NCBI RefSeq assembly: GCF_019976975.1
Contig: NZ_AP024630.1
Location: 3,968,001-4,032,000, forward strand
DNA length: 64,000 nt
Direction of reading: 5' to 3'
Source of the DNA: Arthrobacter sp. NtRootA1
GTDB taxonomy: Bacteria > Actinomycetota > Actinomycetes > Actinomycetales > Micrococcaceae
Shown: in pieces, positions 47,182 to 55,312 of the stretch
How positions within the stretch are numbered: position 1 is the first letter of the stretch
Layout: every line of letters begins with the position of its first letter
The notes under the pieces: generated by a model
Told to the model about the DNA's origin: nothing
Seen by the model: only the letters and a program-made list of their open reading frames with translations
Database searches by the model: none
Program-made: the position numbers and the translations under genes

Positions 47182-48411
47182 ATGTCTGCCGGAACACCTG
47201 CCGCCCGCATTTCACAACGAATCTCCGCTATTGCCGAGTCCGCCACCCTTGCCGTTGACGCCAAGGCCAAGGCACTGAAGGCCGCGGGGCGCCCCGTGAT
47301 CGGTTTCGGTGCCGGCGAACCCGATTTCCCCACCCCGGATTACATCGTCAAGGCAGCAATTGAGGCTGCTGCCCAGCCGAAGTACCACCGCTACTCCCCC
47401 GCCGCCGGGCTTCCCGAGCTGAAGAAGGCCATCGCCGATAAAACCCTCCGGGACTCCGGCTACAAAGTGGACCCATCGCAGGTCCTGGTGACCAATGGTG
47501 GCAAGCAGGCTGTCTACAACACCTTCGCCACGTTGGTTGACCCGGGCGACGAAGTCATCATCCCCACGCCCTTCTGGACCACGTATCCGGAAGCCATCCG
47601 TCTCGCAGGGGGCGTTCCGGTGGAGGTATTCGCCGGTCCCGAGCAGGGCTACCTCGTTACCATCGAGCAGTTGGAAGCCGCGCTGACGGACAAGACCAAG
47701 ATCCTGCTGTTCGTGTCCCCGTCCAACCCGACTGGTGCCGTATACAGCCCGGAGCAGGTTGCGGAGATCGGAAAGTGGGCCGCTTCCAAGGGCCTGTGGG
47801 TGGTCACGGATGAAATCTACGAGCACCTGACCTATGACGGCGTGGAGTTCACCTCCATCGCCACCGCTGCCCCGGAGCTTGGCGACAAGGTCGTCATCCT
47901 GAACGGCGTGGCCAAGACCTACGCCATGACAGGCTGGCGCGTGGGTTGGATGATCGGCCCGGCCGATGTCATCAAGGCCGCAACCAACCTCCAGTCGCAC
48001 GCGACGTCCAACGTTTCGAACATCATGCAGGTCGCCGCCGCCGCTGCCCTCACGGGTCCGCTGACCGCCGTCGACGAAATGAAGGTCGCCTTCGACCGCC
48101 GCCGCAAGGCAATCGTCGCCGGCCTGAACGCGATTGAGGGCGTGGAATGCCCGACGCCGACCGGCGCCTTCTACGTGTATGCCGACGTCCGCGGACTGCT
48201 GGGCAAGGAGTTCGAAACCTCCCACGGCCCCGTGCGCCCGAGCACTTCGGCAGAACTGGCCGCGCTCATCCTGGACGAGGTCGAGGTTGCCATCGTTCCC
48301 GGCGAAGCATTCGGCCCCTCCGGTTACGTCCGCCTTTCCTACGCACTGGGCGACGACGACCTCGCCGAGGGTGTCCGCCGGATCCAGGAATTCCTGGGCC
48401 GGGCGAAATAG
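47182..48411 (+). CDS. Class I PLP aminotransferase (aspartate aminotransferase family)
   Basis: 409 aa. The PLP-binding Lys lies in NGVAKTYAMTGWRVGW. SPSNPTGA and VTDEIYEHLTY supply the Asn and Asp/Tyr contacts, and the final substrate Arg is in GYVRLSYALG. It resembles AspC-type enzymes of subgroup I-beta, which act on aspartate/glutamate or on prephenate. It is divergent from tRNA-Trp-secE. The ribosome site is weak. A clear bidirectional terminator follows at 48460-48494. Confidence 0.93.
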   Translation: MSAGTPAARISQRISAIAESATLAVDAKAKALKAAGRPVIGFGAGEPDFPTPDYIVKAAIEAAAQPKYHRYSPAAGLPELKKAIADKTLRDSGYKVDPSQVLVTNGGKQAVYNTFATLVDPGDEVIIPTPFWTTYPEAIRLAGGVPVEVFAGPEQGYLVTIEQLEAALTDKTKILLFVSPSNPTGAVYSPEQVAEIGKWAASKGLWVVTDEIYEHLTYDGVEFTSIATAAPELGDKVVILNGVAKTYAMTGWRVGWMIGPADVIKAATNLQSHATSNVSNIMQVAAAAALTGPLTAVDEMKVAFDRRRKAIVAGLNAIEGVECPTPTGAFYVYADVRGLLGKEFETSHGPVRPSTSAELAALILDEVEVAIVPGEAFGPSGYVRLSYALGDDDLAEGVRRIQEFLGRAK

Positions 48412-48459
48412 CTCATGGCCCAATAGCGCTTCAGGATTGCCGGCAGCGCTTCAAGGTTG

Positions 48460-48494
48460 AATGCTCCCGCACCAATGTTTGGTGCGGGAGCATT
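48460..48494. terminator. Bidirectional terminator
   Basis: 15-bp perfect arms AATGCTCCCGCACCA and its complement around a 5-nt loop, flanked by T-rich sequence. It lies between the convergent aminotransferase and response-regulator genes, so it serves both. Confidence 0.85.
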
Positions 48495-48509
48495 TCCGTT
48501 TAAGCGGCG

Positions 48510-48592
48510 GGCAGGATATGAGAGAGGATCCGTCCAAAAGCCGGCGGATATGAGAGAACATCCGTTCAAAGGCCGGCGGATGTGCGAGAGGA
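48510..48592. repeat. Three imperfect direct repeats of about 32-35 bp
   Basis: The units begin GGATATGAGAGAGGATCCG (from about 48519), GGATATGAGAGAACATCCG (from about 48545) and GGATGTGCGAGAGGATC (from about 48577), joined by TCAAAGGCCGGC-like spacers. Each contains a short GGAT...ATCC dyad. They fill the space between the terminator and the response-regulator stop. Confidence 0.7.
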
Positions 48593-49267
48593 TCAGAGGA
48601 GGCGGCGCTCGGCGGCCCACTTGGTGAGTTCGTGGCGGCTGGAGAGCTGCAGTTTCCGCAGCACTGCGGACACGTGCGTCTCCACGGTCTTGATGGAAAT
48701 GAACAGCTCCTTGGCCACTTCCTTGTAGCTGTATCCGCGCGCGATGAGTCGCATGACTTCCAGCTCACGCGCCGAGAGGCGGTCCAATTCGTCGTCCGCG
48801 ATGTCCGCCGGTGCCGTACCGAAGGCATCCAGGACGAAGCCAGCCAGCCGGGGTGAGAAGACGGCGTCGCCGTCCGCCACGCGGATCACGGCATCGGAAA
48901 TACCGGCACCGGAAATCGTCTTGGTGACGTAGCCACGGGCACCAGCCCTGATCACTGCCACGACGTCCTCGGCTGCGTCGGAAACACTCAGGGCCAGGAA
49001 GCTGGTGGTGCCCAGCAGCGCCGCGGACCCCGCAATGACCTCGCGCCCTCCGCCACCAAGGCCACCGGGAAGGTGCACGTCCAGCAGGACAACCTCAGGC
49101 CGGGTTTCCGCAATGACAGCAATGGCCTCCTCAACCGTGCCCGCCTCGCCCACGACGTCCATGCGGTGATCGAGATCCGCCTTCAGCCCGGAACGGAAGA
49201 TCGTGTGGTCATCGACGATCACCACTCGTACACTGCGCGGCTCACCGCTGTGGGAGGAGTTGTTCAT
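48593..49267 (-). CDS. LuxR/NarL-type response regulator (LiaR-like)
   Basis: 224 aa. The receiver domain has the acidic pair Asp19-Asp20 (VIVDDH), phospho-acceptor Asp63 (LLDVHLPGG) and the switch Lys in YVTKTISG. The C-terminal HTH, about residues 160-220, reads LSARELEVMRLIARGYSYKE then SIKTVETHVSAVLRKL. It overlaps the upstream kinase gene by 4 nt, so they are a cognate pair. The PspC-fused kinase and LiaF-like neighbour suggest control of a cell-envelope stress response. Confidence 0.93.
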   Translation of the reverse strand: MNNSSHSGEPRSVRVVIVDDHTIFRSGLKADLDHRMDVVGEAGTVEEAIAVIAETRPEVVLLDVHLPGGLGGGGREVIAGSAALLGTTSFLALSVSDAAEDVVAVIRAGARGYVTKTISGAGISDAVIRVADGDAVFSPRLAGFVLDAFGTAPADIADDELDRLSARELEVMRLIARGYSYKEVAKELFISIKTVETHVSAVLRKLQLSSRHELTKWAAERRLL

Positions 49268-50808
49268 TGCCGTGGTTCTCCATTCCGTACTTCGCCGCTG
49301 GGCACATCTCCAGTGCGTGTATCGCTACCGTCGGCGTTTATCGAGGGGAGGGCCAGCCGGACTTCGGTTCCGTCCTTGCTGCTGTTGATGGTTGCCGTGC
49401 CTCCGTGGCGCTTCATGCGGCCGATGATTGATTCTTTGACGCCCAGCCTGTCATCGGGGACAGATTCGAGGTCAAATCCCGGACCGCGGTCCTTGATGAA
49501 GACCTCGGTACTTCCTGCGGTGCTCTCCATGTAGACGGATACTGTTCCCCCGCCGTGCCGGGCCGCATTGAGCATGGCTTCCCTGGCTGCCTGGACCAGG
49601 GCCTCGTGCCTGTCAGTCATATCTGCGTCGCCCACGGTAACCACCTCCACGGCCTGGCCGTGAGCATCTTCCACTTCGGCGGCTACGGCCTTGATCCGCT
49701 CGGCCAGGAGTCCGGCATCCTTGGCGGCATCGGTGAAGAGCCAGGACCGAAGTTCACGTTCCTGGGCCCTCGCCAGCCGGACAACATCCTGCTCCGAGCC
49801 TGCCCTGCGCTGGATCAGCGCAAGGGTCTGCAACACCGAATCATGCAGGTGGGCTGCGATCTCTGCGCGCTCGGTTTCCCGTACACGCCCCGCCCGTTCA
49901 GTCTCAAGGTCCTTCCAGAATTTCAGTCCCCACGGCAGTAGGACCAGTGCAACGCCGCCCAGGACGGCAACGGACGCCAGGAGCGCCAGCCAGGTCTGCT
50001 CCCAGGATCCCGATCCGGACACCATGACCAGGACCCCGGCCACCACCAACGCAAGGCCAGCAGCCAGGCGGACCCAGCCGCCAGCTTGGTCGGCCTTGGT
50101 TTTGTCCACCAAACCGGCCCTGCGGGTCTCGTCGAGTTGCATCCATGCGATCGCCGCGCCGCCCAGGATGGCAGCTGCCGGAATCAGCGTTCCCAAGGGC
50201 ACATCTACGCCGAACTGGCGGACAATCAGGATCACAGCGACAAGAAGCAGGCCGGCTCCGAGCAGGATCTCCTTGCCATAGGGGATTCTTCGCAGGTTGA
50301 AGCGCGAGACGGCTAGTGCGGTGCTTCCGGATTCGGCCCAACCGCCGGCTGGAGCCGCCGGGCTGCCTGTAGTTGTCCTGGCAGACGCTGAGCTACCAAG
50401 CAGGGGGCTACTAATCGGTGGGCTACCAAACGGTGGACCAAAGCCACCTGTGCCATCGGGTGCCGAAGGGTTGCCACTCACCGCTGGAGAGCCGACCACC
50501 GGCGGTGCGGGTCCGGCGTCGGGCGCTCTTGGTACGGACTCCGTTGCCGGCGGAAAGCTGACTGCGGGAGCAATAGGCGACGCCGGCCGGCGGGCATTGC
50601 GGCGCGCGCTCTCATCAGCGGTGGGAACCATGGTCCACAGCCAGGCGTAGAAGGCTAGCCCCGCTCCCCCGGCGAAGCATGCGAGAACCATGCCCAGCCG
50701 GACGTACTTCACGGGCCAGCCCAAATGGTCGGCCAGTCCGCTGCAGACGCCGGCGATCATGCGGTCGCTGCTGCGGACCAGCGGCGGGCGTTCTACAGCG
50801 GTTGTCAT
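49264..50808 (-). CDS. PspC-domain sensor histidine kinase
   Basis: 514 aa. An N-terminal PspC domain (RSSDRMIAGVCSGLADHLGW, then a membrane helix) is followed by a Pro/Ser/Gly-rich linker (about 80-160). Four or five membrane segments come next, then HisKA_3 with the phospho-His in AAHLHDSVLQTLALIQ, and a HATPase with NAARHGGG and KDRGPGFDLES. The start MTTAVERPP is preferred; an upstream TTG four codons earlier exists. It is divergent from the PspC/LiaF-like gene, with 125 bp between, and signals through the overlapping response regulator. Confidence 0.92.
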   Translation of the reverse strand: MTTAVERPPLVRSSDRMIAGVCSGLADHLGWPVKYVRLGMVLACFAGGAGLAFYAWLWTMVPTADESARRNARRPASPIAPAVSFPPATESVPRAPDAGPAPPVVGSPAVSGNPSAPDGTGGFGPPFGSPPISSPLLGSSASARTTTGSPAAPAGGWAESGSTALAVSRFNLRRIPYGKEILLGAGLLLVAVILIVRQFGVDVPLGTLIPAAAILGGAAIAWMQLDETRRAGLVDKTKADQAGGWVRLAAGLALVVAGVLVMVSGSGSWEQTWLALLASVAVLGGVALVLLPWGLKFWKDLETERAGRVRETERAEIAAHLHDSVLQTLALIQRRAGSEQDVVRLARAQERELRSWLFTDAAKDAGLLAERIKAVAAEVEDAHGQAVEVVTVGDADMTDRHEALVQAAREAMLNAARHGGGTVSVYMESTAGSTEVFIKDRGPGFDLESVPDDRLGVKESIIGRMKRHGGTATINSSKDGTEVRLALPSINADGSDTRTGDVPSGEVRNGEPRQ

Positions 50809-50933
50809 GTACCAATCCAAACACGGATCAGGGTTGCCAGGACCGGAAACCAGCGTTCTTCGGGGGGCCCTCAGGGATCATTCAGGGTATCCCCCAGTAG
50901 AGGACAGGATGCCCGGGACGGCAGGATCGAAGT
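50809..50933. promoter_or_regulatory. Divergent promoter region of the PspC module
   Basis: 125 bp between the kinase and the PspC/LiaF-like gene. TCAGGG occurs at 50828, 50871 and 50882. The last two are exactly 11 bp apart on the same face (TCAGGGATCAT, TCAGGGTAT), a plausible response-regulator site. No clear -35/-10 pair was picked out. Confidence 0.4.
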
Positions 50934-52454
50934 ATGAACGCGAACAGCATGAACCCAGAGGGATCCGGAACGCCTGGCAATGCCGGCACACCTGATCCTG
51001 GCGCCAACGCCAGCACCTCCGCCGGCGCCCCAGGGGAACCGTCTCCCCAGACCGATCCTTCCTCCGGGACCGGTCCCGCTGCACCCCAACCCGGCGGTGC
51101 ACCCCAGCAGAACTTCTTCGACTGGATCCGCGGCCAGGGCGTCCGCCGTGGGCCGGACCGCTGGATCGGTGGTGTCTGCAGCGGAGTGGCGCACCGGTTC
51201 GGCATCGACCCCCTGATTGTTCGGGGCATATTCATCGTCCTTGCGCTCTTTGCCGGCATTGGCGTCCTCCTCTACGGCCTGGCGTGGGCCCTGCTGCCTG
51301 AACCTGACGGCCGCATCCACGTTCAGGAGGCAGCCGCCGGGCGTTGGTCCGGTGGCATGACGGGTGCATTGATCACCACGATCATCGGGTTGCCCGGCCT
51401 GGGCCGCGGGTTCTGGGGCTGGGGCTGGAACGGCCTTCCTGGCCTGTTGTGGACGCTCTTCTGGGTGGGCGGCGTCATCTACCTCATCTACTACCTGGTA
51501 CAACGCAACAAGGGACCGAAGACCGGCCAGCCCATGAACCAACAGAACTTTGCGGGCGCTTCTTACGGAACGGCCACCTCCTACGGAGCCCCGCCAGCGT
51601 ACGGAACGCCAACAGCAACCGGGACAAACGCTGCTACCGGGACCAACAGCGGTGTTCCCGTGTACGGCCCAGGCCAGGCAGGCACCAAACCGCACGGTCC
51701 TGGGGCCGGCCCGTACGAGCCTTCAGGCCCGCGACCGCCCTTCGGCCCTACTCCTCCCCAGGGCGGCGAGCCTTTTAGCGGCCAGCCGCACAACGGTGAA
51801 CCCAAGCCGCCCCGCGCCAGGCGCAGGGGCCCCGGGCCGGCGATAGTTGCAGTCACCGCGGGTGTGGCACTGCTGGTTGGGGGCACCCTGAAAGCGTTGG
51901 ACGCCGGCAACGTCATCGAGCTCGGCCATTCAGCCAACACCGTGGTGTGGGCCACGGGCGCAGCGGTTCTGGGTCTGGGCATCCTCATCGCGGGGTTGCG
52001 CGGACGGACCTCCGGTTTCCTCGGTTTCCTGGCGGTAGTGGCCTTGATCATCGGTGGAATCTTCAATGTTGTCCCACGGAATGGCGATCGCTTCACCTTC
52101 CATGACGTGAACTGGGCACCGCTGAGCATCGAGCAGGCCCGACAGGGGGTTGACGTCACTGGCGGCAAGGGCACGGTGAACCTGGACGACCTGGCCCTGA
52201 CGCCTCCGCTGACCACCGAAATCGTGGTCCCCGTGGACGCCACCTTCAGCAACGTAACCGTCATCATCCCGGACGACGTTCCCGTTGAGGTCAGGGCGGA
52301 TATGACCTTCGGCAACCTCAACGAACACGGCTCGGACCGCGGCGGCCGCCTCCAGGACGAGCGGACGGTCTACAACGCCGAAAAGCCCGGAGCCAACCTC
52401 GTGGTGCAGATCGATGGCACCTTCAGCAACGTGACCATCCAAGAAGGAAACTGA
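50934..52454 (+). CDS. PspC domain membrane protein with C-terminal LiaF/toastrack-like domain
   Basis: 506 aa. The layout is: a low-complexity Pro/Gly/Ala N-terminus (1-60), a PspC domain with GPDRWIGGVCSGVAHRFGID and its helix (about 72-125), further membrane segments, a second Gly/Pro/Thr-rich linker (about 200-300), four hydrophobic segments, and a C-terminal beta-rich domain. That domain has two matching strands, DATFSNVTVIIPDDVPVEV and IDGTFSNVTIQ, as in LiaF/DUF2154 proteins. In related systems such proteins hold the kinase in check until the envelope is stressed. The stop is one base before the next ATG. Confidence 0.85.
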   Translation: MNANSMNPEGSGTPGNAGTPDPGANASTSAGAPGEPSPQTDPSSGTGPAAPQPGGAPQQNFFDWIRGQGVRRGPDRWIGGVCSGVAHRFGIDPLIVRGIFIVLALFAGIGVLLYGLAWALLPEPDGRIHVQEAAAGRWSGGMTGALITTIIGLPGLGRGFWGWGWNGLPGLLWTLFWVGGVIYLIYYLVQRNKGPKTGQPMNQQNFAGASYGTATSYGAPPAYGTPTATGTNAATGTNSGVPVYGPGQAGTKPHGPGAGPYEPSGPRPPFGPTPPQGGEPFSGQPHNGEPKPPRARRRGPGPAIVAVTAGVALLVGGTLKALDAGNVIELGHSANTVVWATGAAVLGLGILIAGLRGRTSGFLGFLAVVALIIGGIFNVVPRNGDRFTFHDVNWAPLSIEQARQGVDVTGGKGTVNLDDLALTPPLTTEIVVPVDATFSNVTVIIPDDVPVEVRADMTFGNLNEHGSDRGGRLQDERTVYNAEKPGANLVVQIDGTFSNVTIQEGN

Positions 52455-52455
52455 C

Positions 52456-52986
52456 ATGAGCACGAACGAGTCAAGCAATGCACGTGAAGCAGCGGAATCC
52501 AGCAGTGATGCCAAGAATCCAGTGCCCACCACTCCGCTCACCCAGGAACAGGACAACAATCCAACGGAACCGCTGACAAGGGAAACCCCGGCAAGGGAGC
52601 CGCTGGCAGAGGAGCCGGCACCCTCCCCGCAGCCCCAGCCAACACCGCGGCTGCAGCCAACACCCCCGCTCCAGCCAACACCGCGGCTCCAGCCAACCCC
52701 GCCGCTCCAGCCAATACCGCTCACGCCACCGCTTGAGCCCAGCTATCGGGTGGAACGGAACATCGACGACGACGAACCGCAGCAGGCGCGGATCGGCACC
52801 GTGGTGTGGGGATTGATTGTGATTGCCCTGGCCGCTTTGTTGGTGATCTCCACCCTGGGTTGGGTGGTGCTGGACGGCACCTACGTGCTGATTGGCCTCA
52901 TGATCGGTGCAGGCGCAGCCTTGGTCATCGGAGGACTCCTCGCCGCCCGCAAGAGTGCTGGCAAACCGAAGAGCCCTGCGAAGTAA
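52456..52986 (+). CDS. Proline-rich membrane protein of the PspC module
   Basis: 176 aa, family not recognised. Residues 1-60 are polar. Residues ~60-95 are Pro-Thr-Leu-Gln repeats encoded by a DNA tandem repeat. Two membrane helices follow, TVVWGLIVIALAALLVISTL and YVLIGLMIGAGAALVIGGLL, then a basic tail. The ATG has AAGGAAAC upstream and lies one base after the previous stop, so it is translated from the same message. Confidence 0.8.
   Translation: MSTNESSNAREAAESSSDAKNPVPTTPLTQEQDNNPTEPLTRETPAREPLAEEPAPSPQPQPTPRLQPTPPLQPTPRLQPTPPLQPIPLTPPLEPSYRVERNIDDDEPQQARIGTVVWGLIVIALAALLVISTLGWVVLDGTYVLIGLMIGAGAALVIGGLLAARKSAGKPKSPAK
52635..52720 (+). repeat. 18-bp tandem repeat within the Pro-rich gene
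   Basis: About five units close to CCAGCCAACACCGCGGCT, each coding for six residues (QPTPRL or QPTPPL). Being a multiple of three, copy changes would alter linker length without a frameshift. Confidence 0.85.
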
Positions 52987-53053
52987 CTGCCAACACCATC
53001 GGGACAGGTACCAACAACGTGACAAAGCAACCACAACAAGGAAGTCTGTAGCC

Positions 53054-53302
53054 ATGGACAAGTTCTTCAGCATCGTCAGGGGCTTCGGCCTGAAGCGTGG
53101 ACCCCAGCGCTGGTTGGGTGGCGTCTGCGGTGGGATCGCTGCGAAGCTCAGGGTGGACGTCGCATATGTTCGCGTCGCTTTCCTGCTCTTCTGCCTCTTG
53201 CCCGGGCCGGCTGCCGTGTTCTATATCCTCGCTTGGCTCATCCTGCCGGACCAGAAGAACAGGATCGCGCTGGAATCGTTCATCAGCCAGCGTTCCCGTT
53301 AG
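53054..53302 (+). CDS. Small PspC domain protein
   Basis: 82 aa consisting almost only of a PspC domain: LKRGPQRWLGGVCGGIAAKL, then RVDVAYVRVAFLLFCLLPG and a membrane helix ending AWLILPDQ. The ATG at 53054 is chosen because the family starts there; the frame is open upstream. It lies 67 bp after the Pro-rich gene and is the third PspC copy in 5 kb. A terminator follows at 53341. Confidence 0.9.
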   Translation: MDKFFSIVRGFGLKRGPQRWLGGVCGGIAAKLRVDVAYVRVAFLLFCLLPGPAAVFYILAWLILPDQKNRIALESFISQRSR

Positions 53303-53340
53303 GGTCACAACGACCAACAACTTCGACGTCAGCGACACAA

Positions 53341-53368
53341 AGCGCCCCGCACCTGCGGGGCGCTTTCG
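53341..53368 (+). terminator. Terminator of the PspC operon
   Basis: AGCGCCCCGC and GCGGGGCGCT around ACCT, followed by TTCGTTATTTT. It ends the plus-strand PspC operon before pfkA. Confidence 0.88.
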
Positions 53369-53509
53369 TTATTTTCAGGGAGATTTCCAATACCGCACGG
53401 CCGGGGTCGAAAGTAACCATTTGTGTCCCACCCCACATCCACGTCTAGAATCGTTGGGAGCTCAGCGTGGCGCTCTACACGTATTCCTCCAAGCCATGAG
53501 TGAGCAAAC

Positions 53510-54535
53510 ATGAAAATTGGCATTCTTACCAGCGGTGGCGACTGCCCCGGACTCAACGCAGTAATCCGGGGAGCGGTCCTGAAGGGGATCGCAATCCACG
53601 GCCAGGAGTTCGTGGGTTTCAAGGACGGCTGGCGCGGCGTTGTGGAAGGTGATGTCATCGACATCCCCCGCACCTTGGTCCGCGGCATCGCCAAGCAGGG
53701 CGGCACTATCCTGGGCACCTCGCGTACCAACCCGTTTGAAAATGGTGGTGGCCCGGACGTCATCAAGGCCCACATGGAACGCCTGGGCATTGACGCCATC
53801 ATCGCAATTGGCGGCGAAGGCACGCTGGCGGCGGCAAAACGACTCACCGATGCCGGACTGAAAATTGTTGGTGTTCCCAAGACCGTGGACAATGACCTCG
53901 ATGCAACCGACTACACCTTCGGCTTCGATACCGCGGTTGAAATCGCCACCGAAGCAATCGACCGCCTCCGCACCACAGGTGAGTCCCACCACCGCTGCAT
54001 GATCGCCGAGGTCATGGGCCGCCACGTAGGCTGGATCGCCCTGCACGCCGGTATGGCCGCTGGTGCGCACGCCATCCTTATCCCGGAACAGTCGGTCAGC
54101 ATCGAGCAGATCACCGAGTGGGTCCAGGAAGCCCACGACCGCGGTCGCGCGCCCCTGGTGGTGGTAGCTGAAGGCTTCGTTCCTGACCACATGGAATCCC
54201 CTCACTCCGAACGCGGACTGGACACTTTTGGCCGACCCCGCCTGGGCGGAATCGCGGACCAGCTCGCACCGGAAATCGAAGCACGCACCGGCATAGAGAC
54301 CCGCGCCACAATTCTTGGCCACATCCAGCGTGGCGGCGTACCAACTGCCTATGACCGCGTTCTGGCGACCCGCCTGGGCATGGCAGCCATCGATTCAGTG
54401 GTAGAAGGCCGTTGGGGCACCATGGTGGCCCTGAAGGGGACGGACATCTCCCACGTTGGTTTCGAAGAAGCACTGGGTAAGCTCAAGACCGTTCCCCAGC
54501 ACCGCTACGACGAAGCGTCGGTGCTGTTCGGCTAG
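53510..54535 (+). CDS. pfkA: 6-phosphofructokinase
   Basis: Glycolytic kinase of 341 aa. It has the N-terminal GILTSGGDCPGLNAVIRG, the AIGGEGTLAAA nucleotide site, PKTVDNDLDATDYTFGFDTA with the catalytic Asp, EVMGRHVGWIAL and GHIQRGGVPTAYDR. A Gly follows GGE (rather than the Asp of strict PPi enzymes), which points to ATP use; the group III actinobacterial enzymes are similar in length. It stands alone behind its own ~140-bp promoter region. Confidence 0.95.
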   Translation: MKIGILTSGGDCPGLNAVIRGAVLKGIAIHGQEFVGFKDGWRGVVEGDVIDIPRTLVRGIAKQGGTILGTSRTNPFENGGGPDVIKAHMERLGIDAIIAIGGEGTLAAAKRLTDAGLKIVGVPKTVDNDLDATDYTFGFDTAVEIATEAIDRLRTTGESHHRCMIAEVMGRHVGWIALHAGMAAGAHAILIPEQSVSIEQITEWVQEAHDRGRAPLVVVAEGFVPDHMESPHSERGLDTFGRPRLGGIADQLAPEIEARTGIETRATILGHIQRGGVPTAYDRVLATRLGMAAIDSVVEGRWGTMVALKGTDISHVGFEEALGKLKTVPQHRYDEASVLFG

Positions 54536-54552
54536 TCGGCTAGGCTGAATCC

Positions 54553-55302
54553 ATGACTCTTGAGCCCACGTCCGCTGCCATTATCCAGCTGGCGTGGGCT
54601 CGCCATTTGGGGTTCGACGACGACGCTTTCGCCGCCGCTGCGGCCCGGGTCACCACTTCGGACGTAGACCCAACCGACCCCTCAAACCGCATCACCCTCG
54701 CCGACGAATCGGCGCGGGCGGTCGTTTTCCTCCGCCTTTTTGGTGCCTCAGCACTGGTGGGACCCCAGTGGGTCCTCGACGCGGCCGCTGGGATTCCAGA
54801 CACTGAGCTTGCCCAGCATGTCACGCTGTTGACCCTCACCCGGTCCCACGGTGGACACGGCCTGGGATCCTCGGCCTTGTTCTTTGCCGACGACCTCCCG
54901 CTCAATCAACCTTCCGAAGACCTCACGGTCTCACGTGGCAATCCAGAGGCGATCGCGCTGGAAGGGCTGTGCCCGCCGGATGACGTCAACGAAGTGGGCC
55001 TGCAAGCCCTCGAGCACCGCTTCACCATCATGCATCCCGAGGAAGAGCAGCCCACTCCCGTGGCGTGCGGGGCCTACTCCGAGTGGGAGGGAATCCTGGC
55101 CAACATGGGCGTCCTGGTAGCTCCCCCCTGGCGTCGGCGGGGTCTGGGAACTCTCGCTGCATCGATTGCTGCCCACGAAGCCCTGGCCGCCGGGCTGACA
55201 CTCCAGTGGAAGGCCGATGTCAGCAACAGCAGCGCGCTCGCGATGGCGCGGAGCTTGGGATTCGCCACTGGCGGACTCCATGCGAGCGTGCTGCTCGGCT
55301 GA
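54553..55302 (+). CDS. GNAT family N-acetyltransferase
   Basis: 249 aa. The C-terminal GNAT core has the acetyl-CoA loop VLVAPPWRRRGLGTLAASIA and the end block SNSSALAMARSLGFATGG. The N-terminal ~140 residues show only weak similarity to known folds. It lies 17 bp after pfkA on the same strand, so it is probably co-transcribed. Substrate is unknown. Confidence 0.85.
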   Translation: MTLEPTSAAIIQLAWARHLGFDDDAFAAAAARVTTSDVDPTDPSNRITLADESARAVVFLRLFGASALVGPQWVLDAAAGIPDTELAQHVTLLTLTRSHGGHGLGSSALFFADDLPLNQPSEDLTVSRGNPEAIALEGLCPPDDVNEVGLQALEHRFTIMHPEEEQPTPVACGAYSEWEGILANMGVLVAPPWRRRGLGTLAASIAAHEALAAGLTLQWKADVSNSSALAMARSLGFATGGLHASVLLG

Positions 55303-55312
55303 GCCTAAGCCT

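Noticed and set aside
48510..48592. CRISPR array
   Set aside because: Only three degenerate units with similar, not unique, spacers, and no cas genes nearby.
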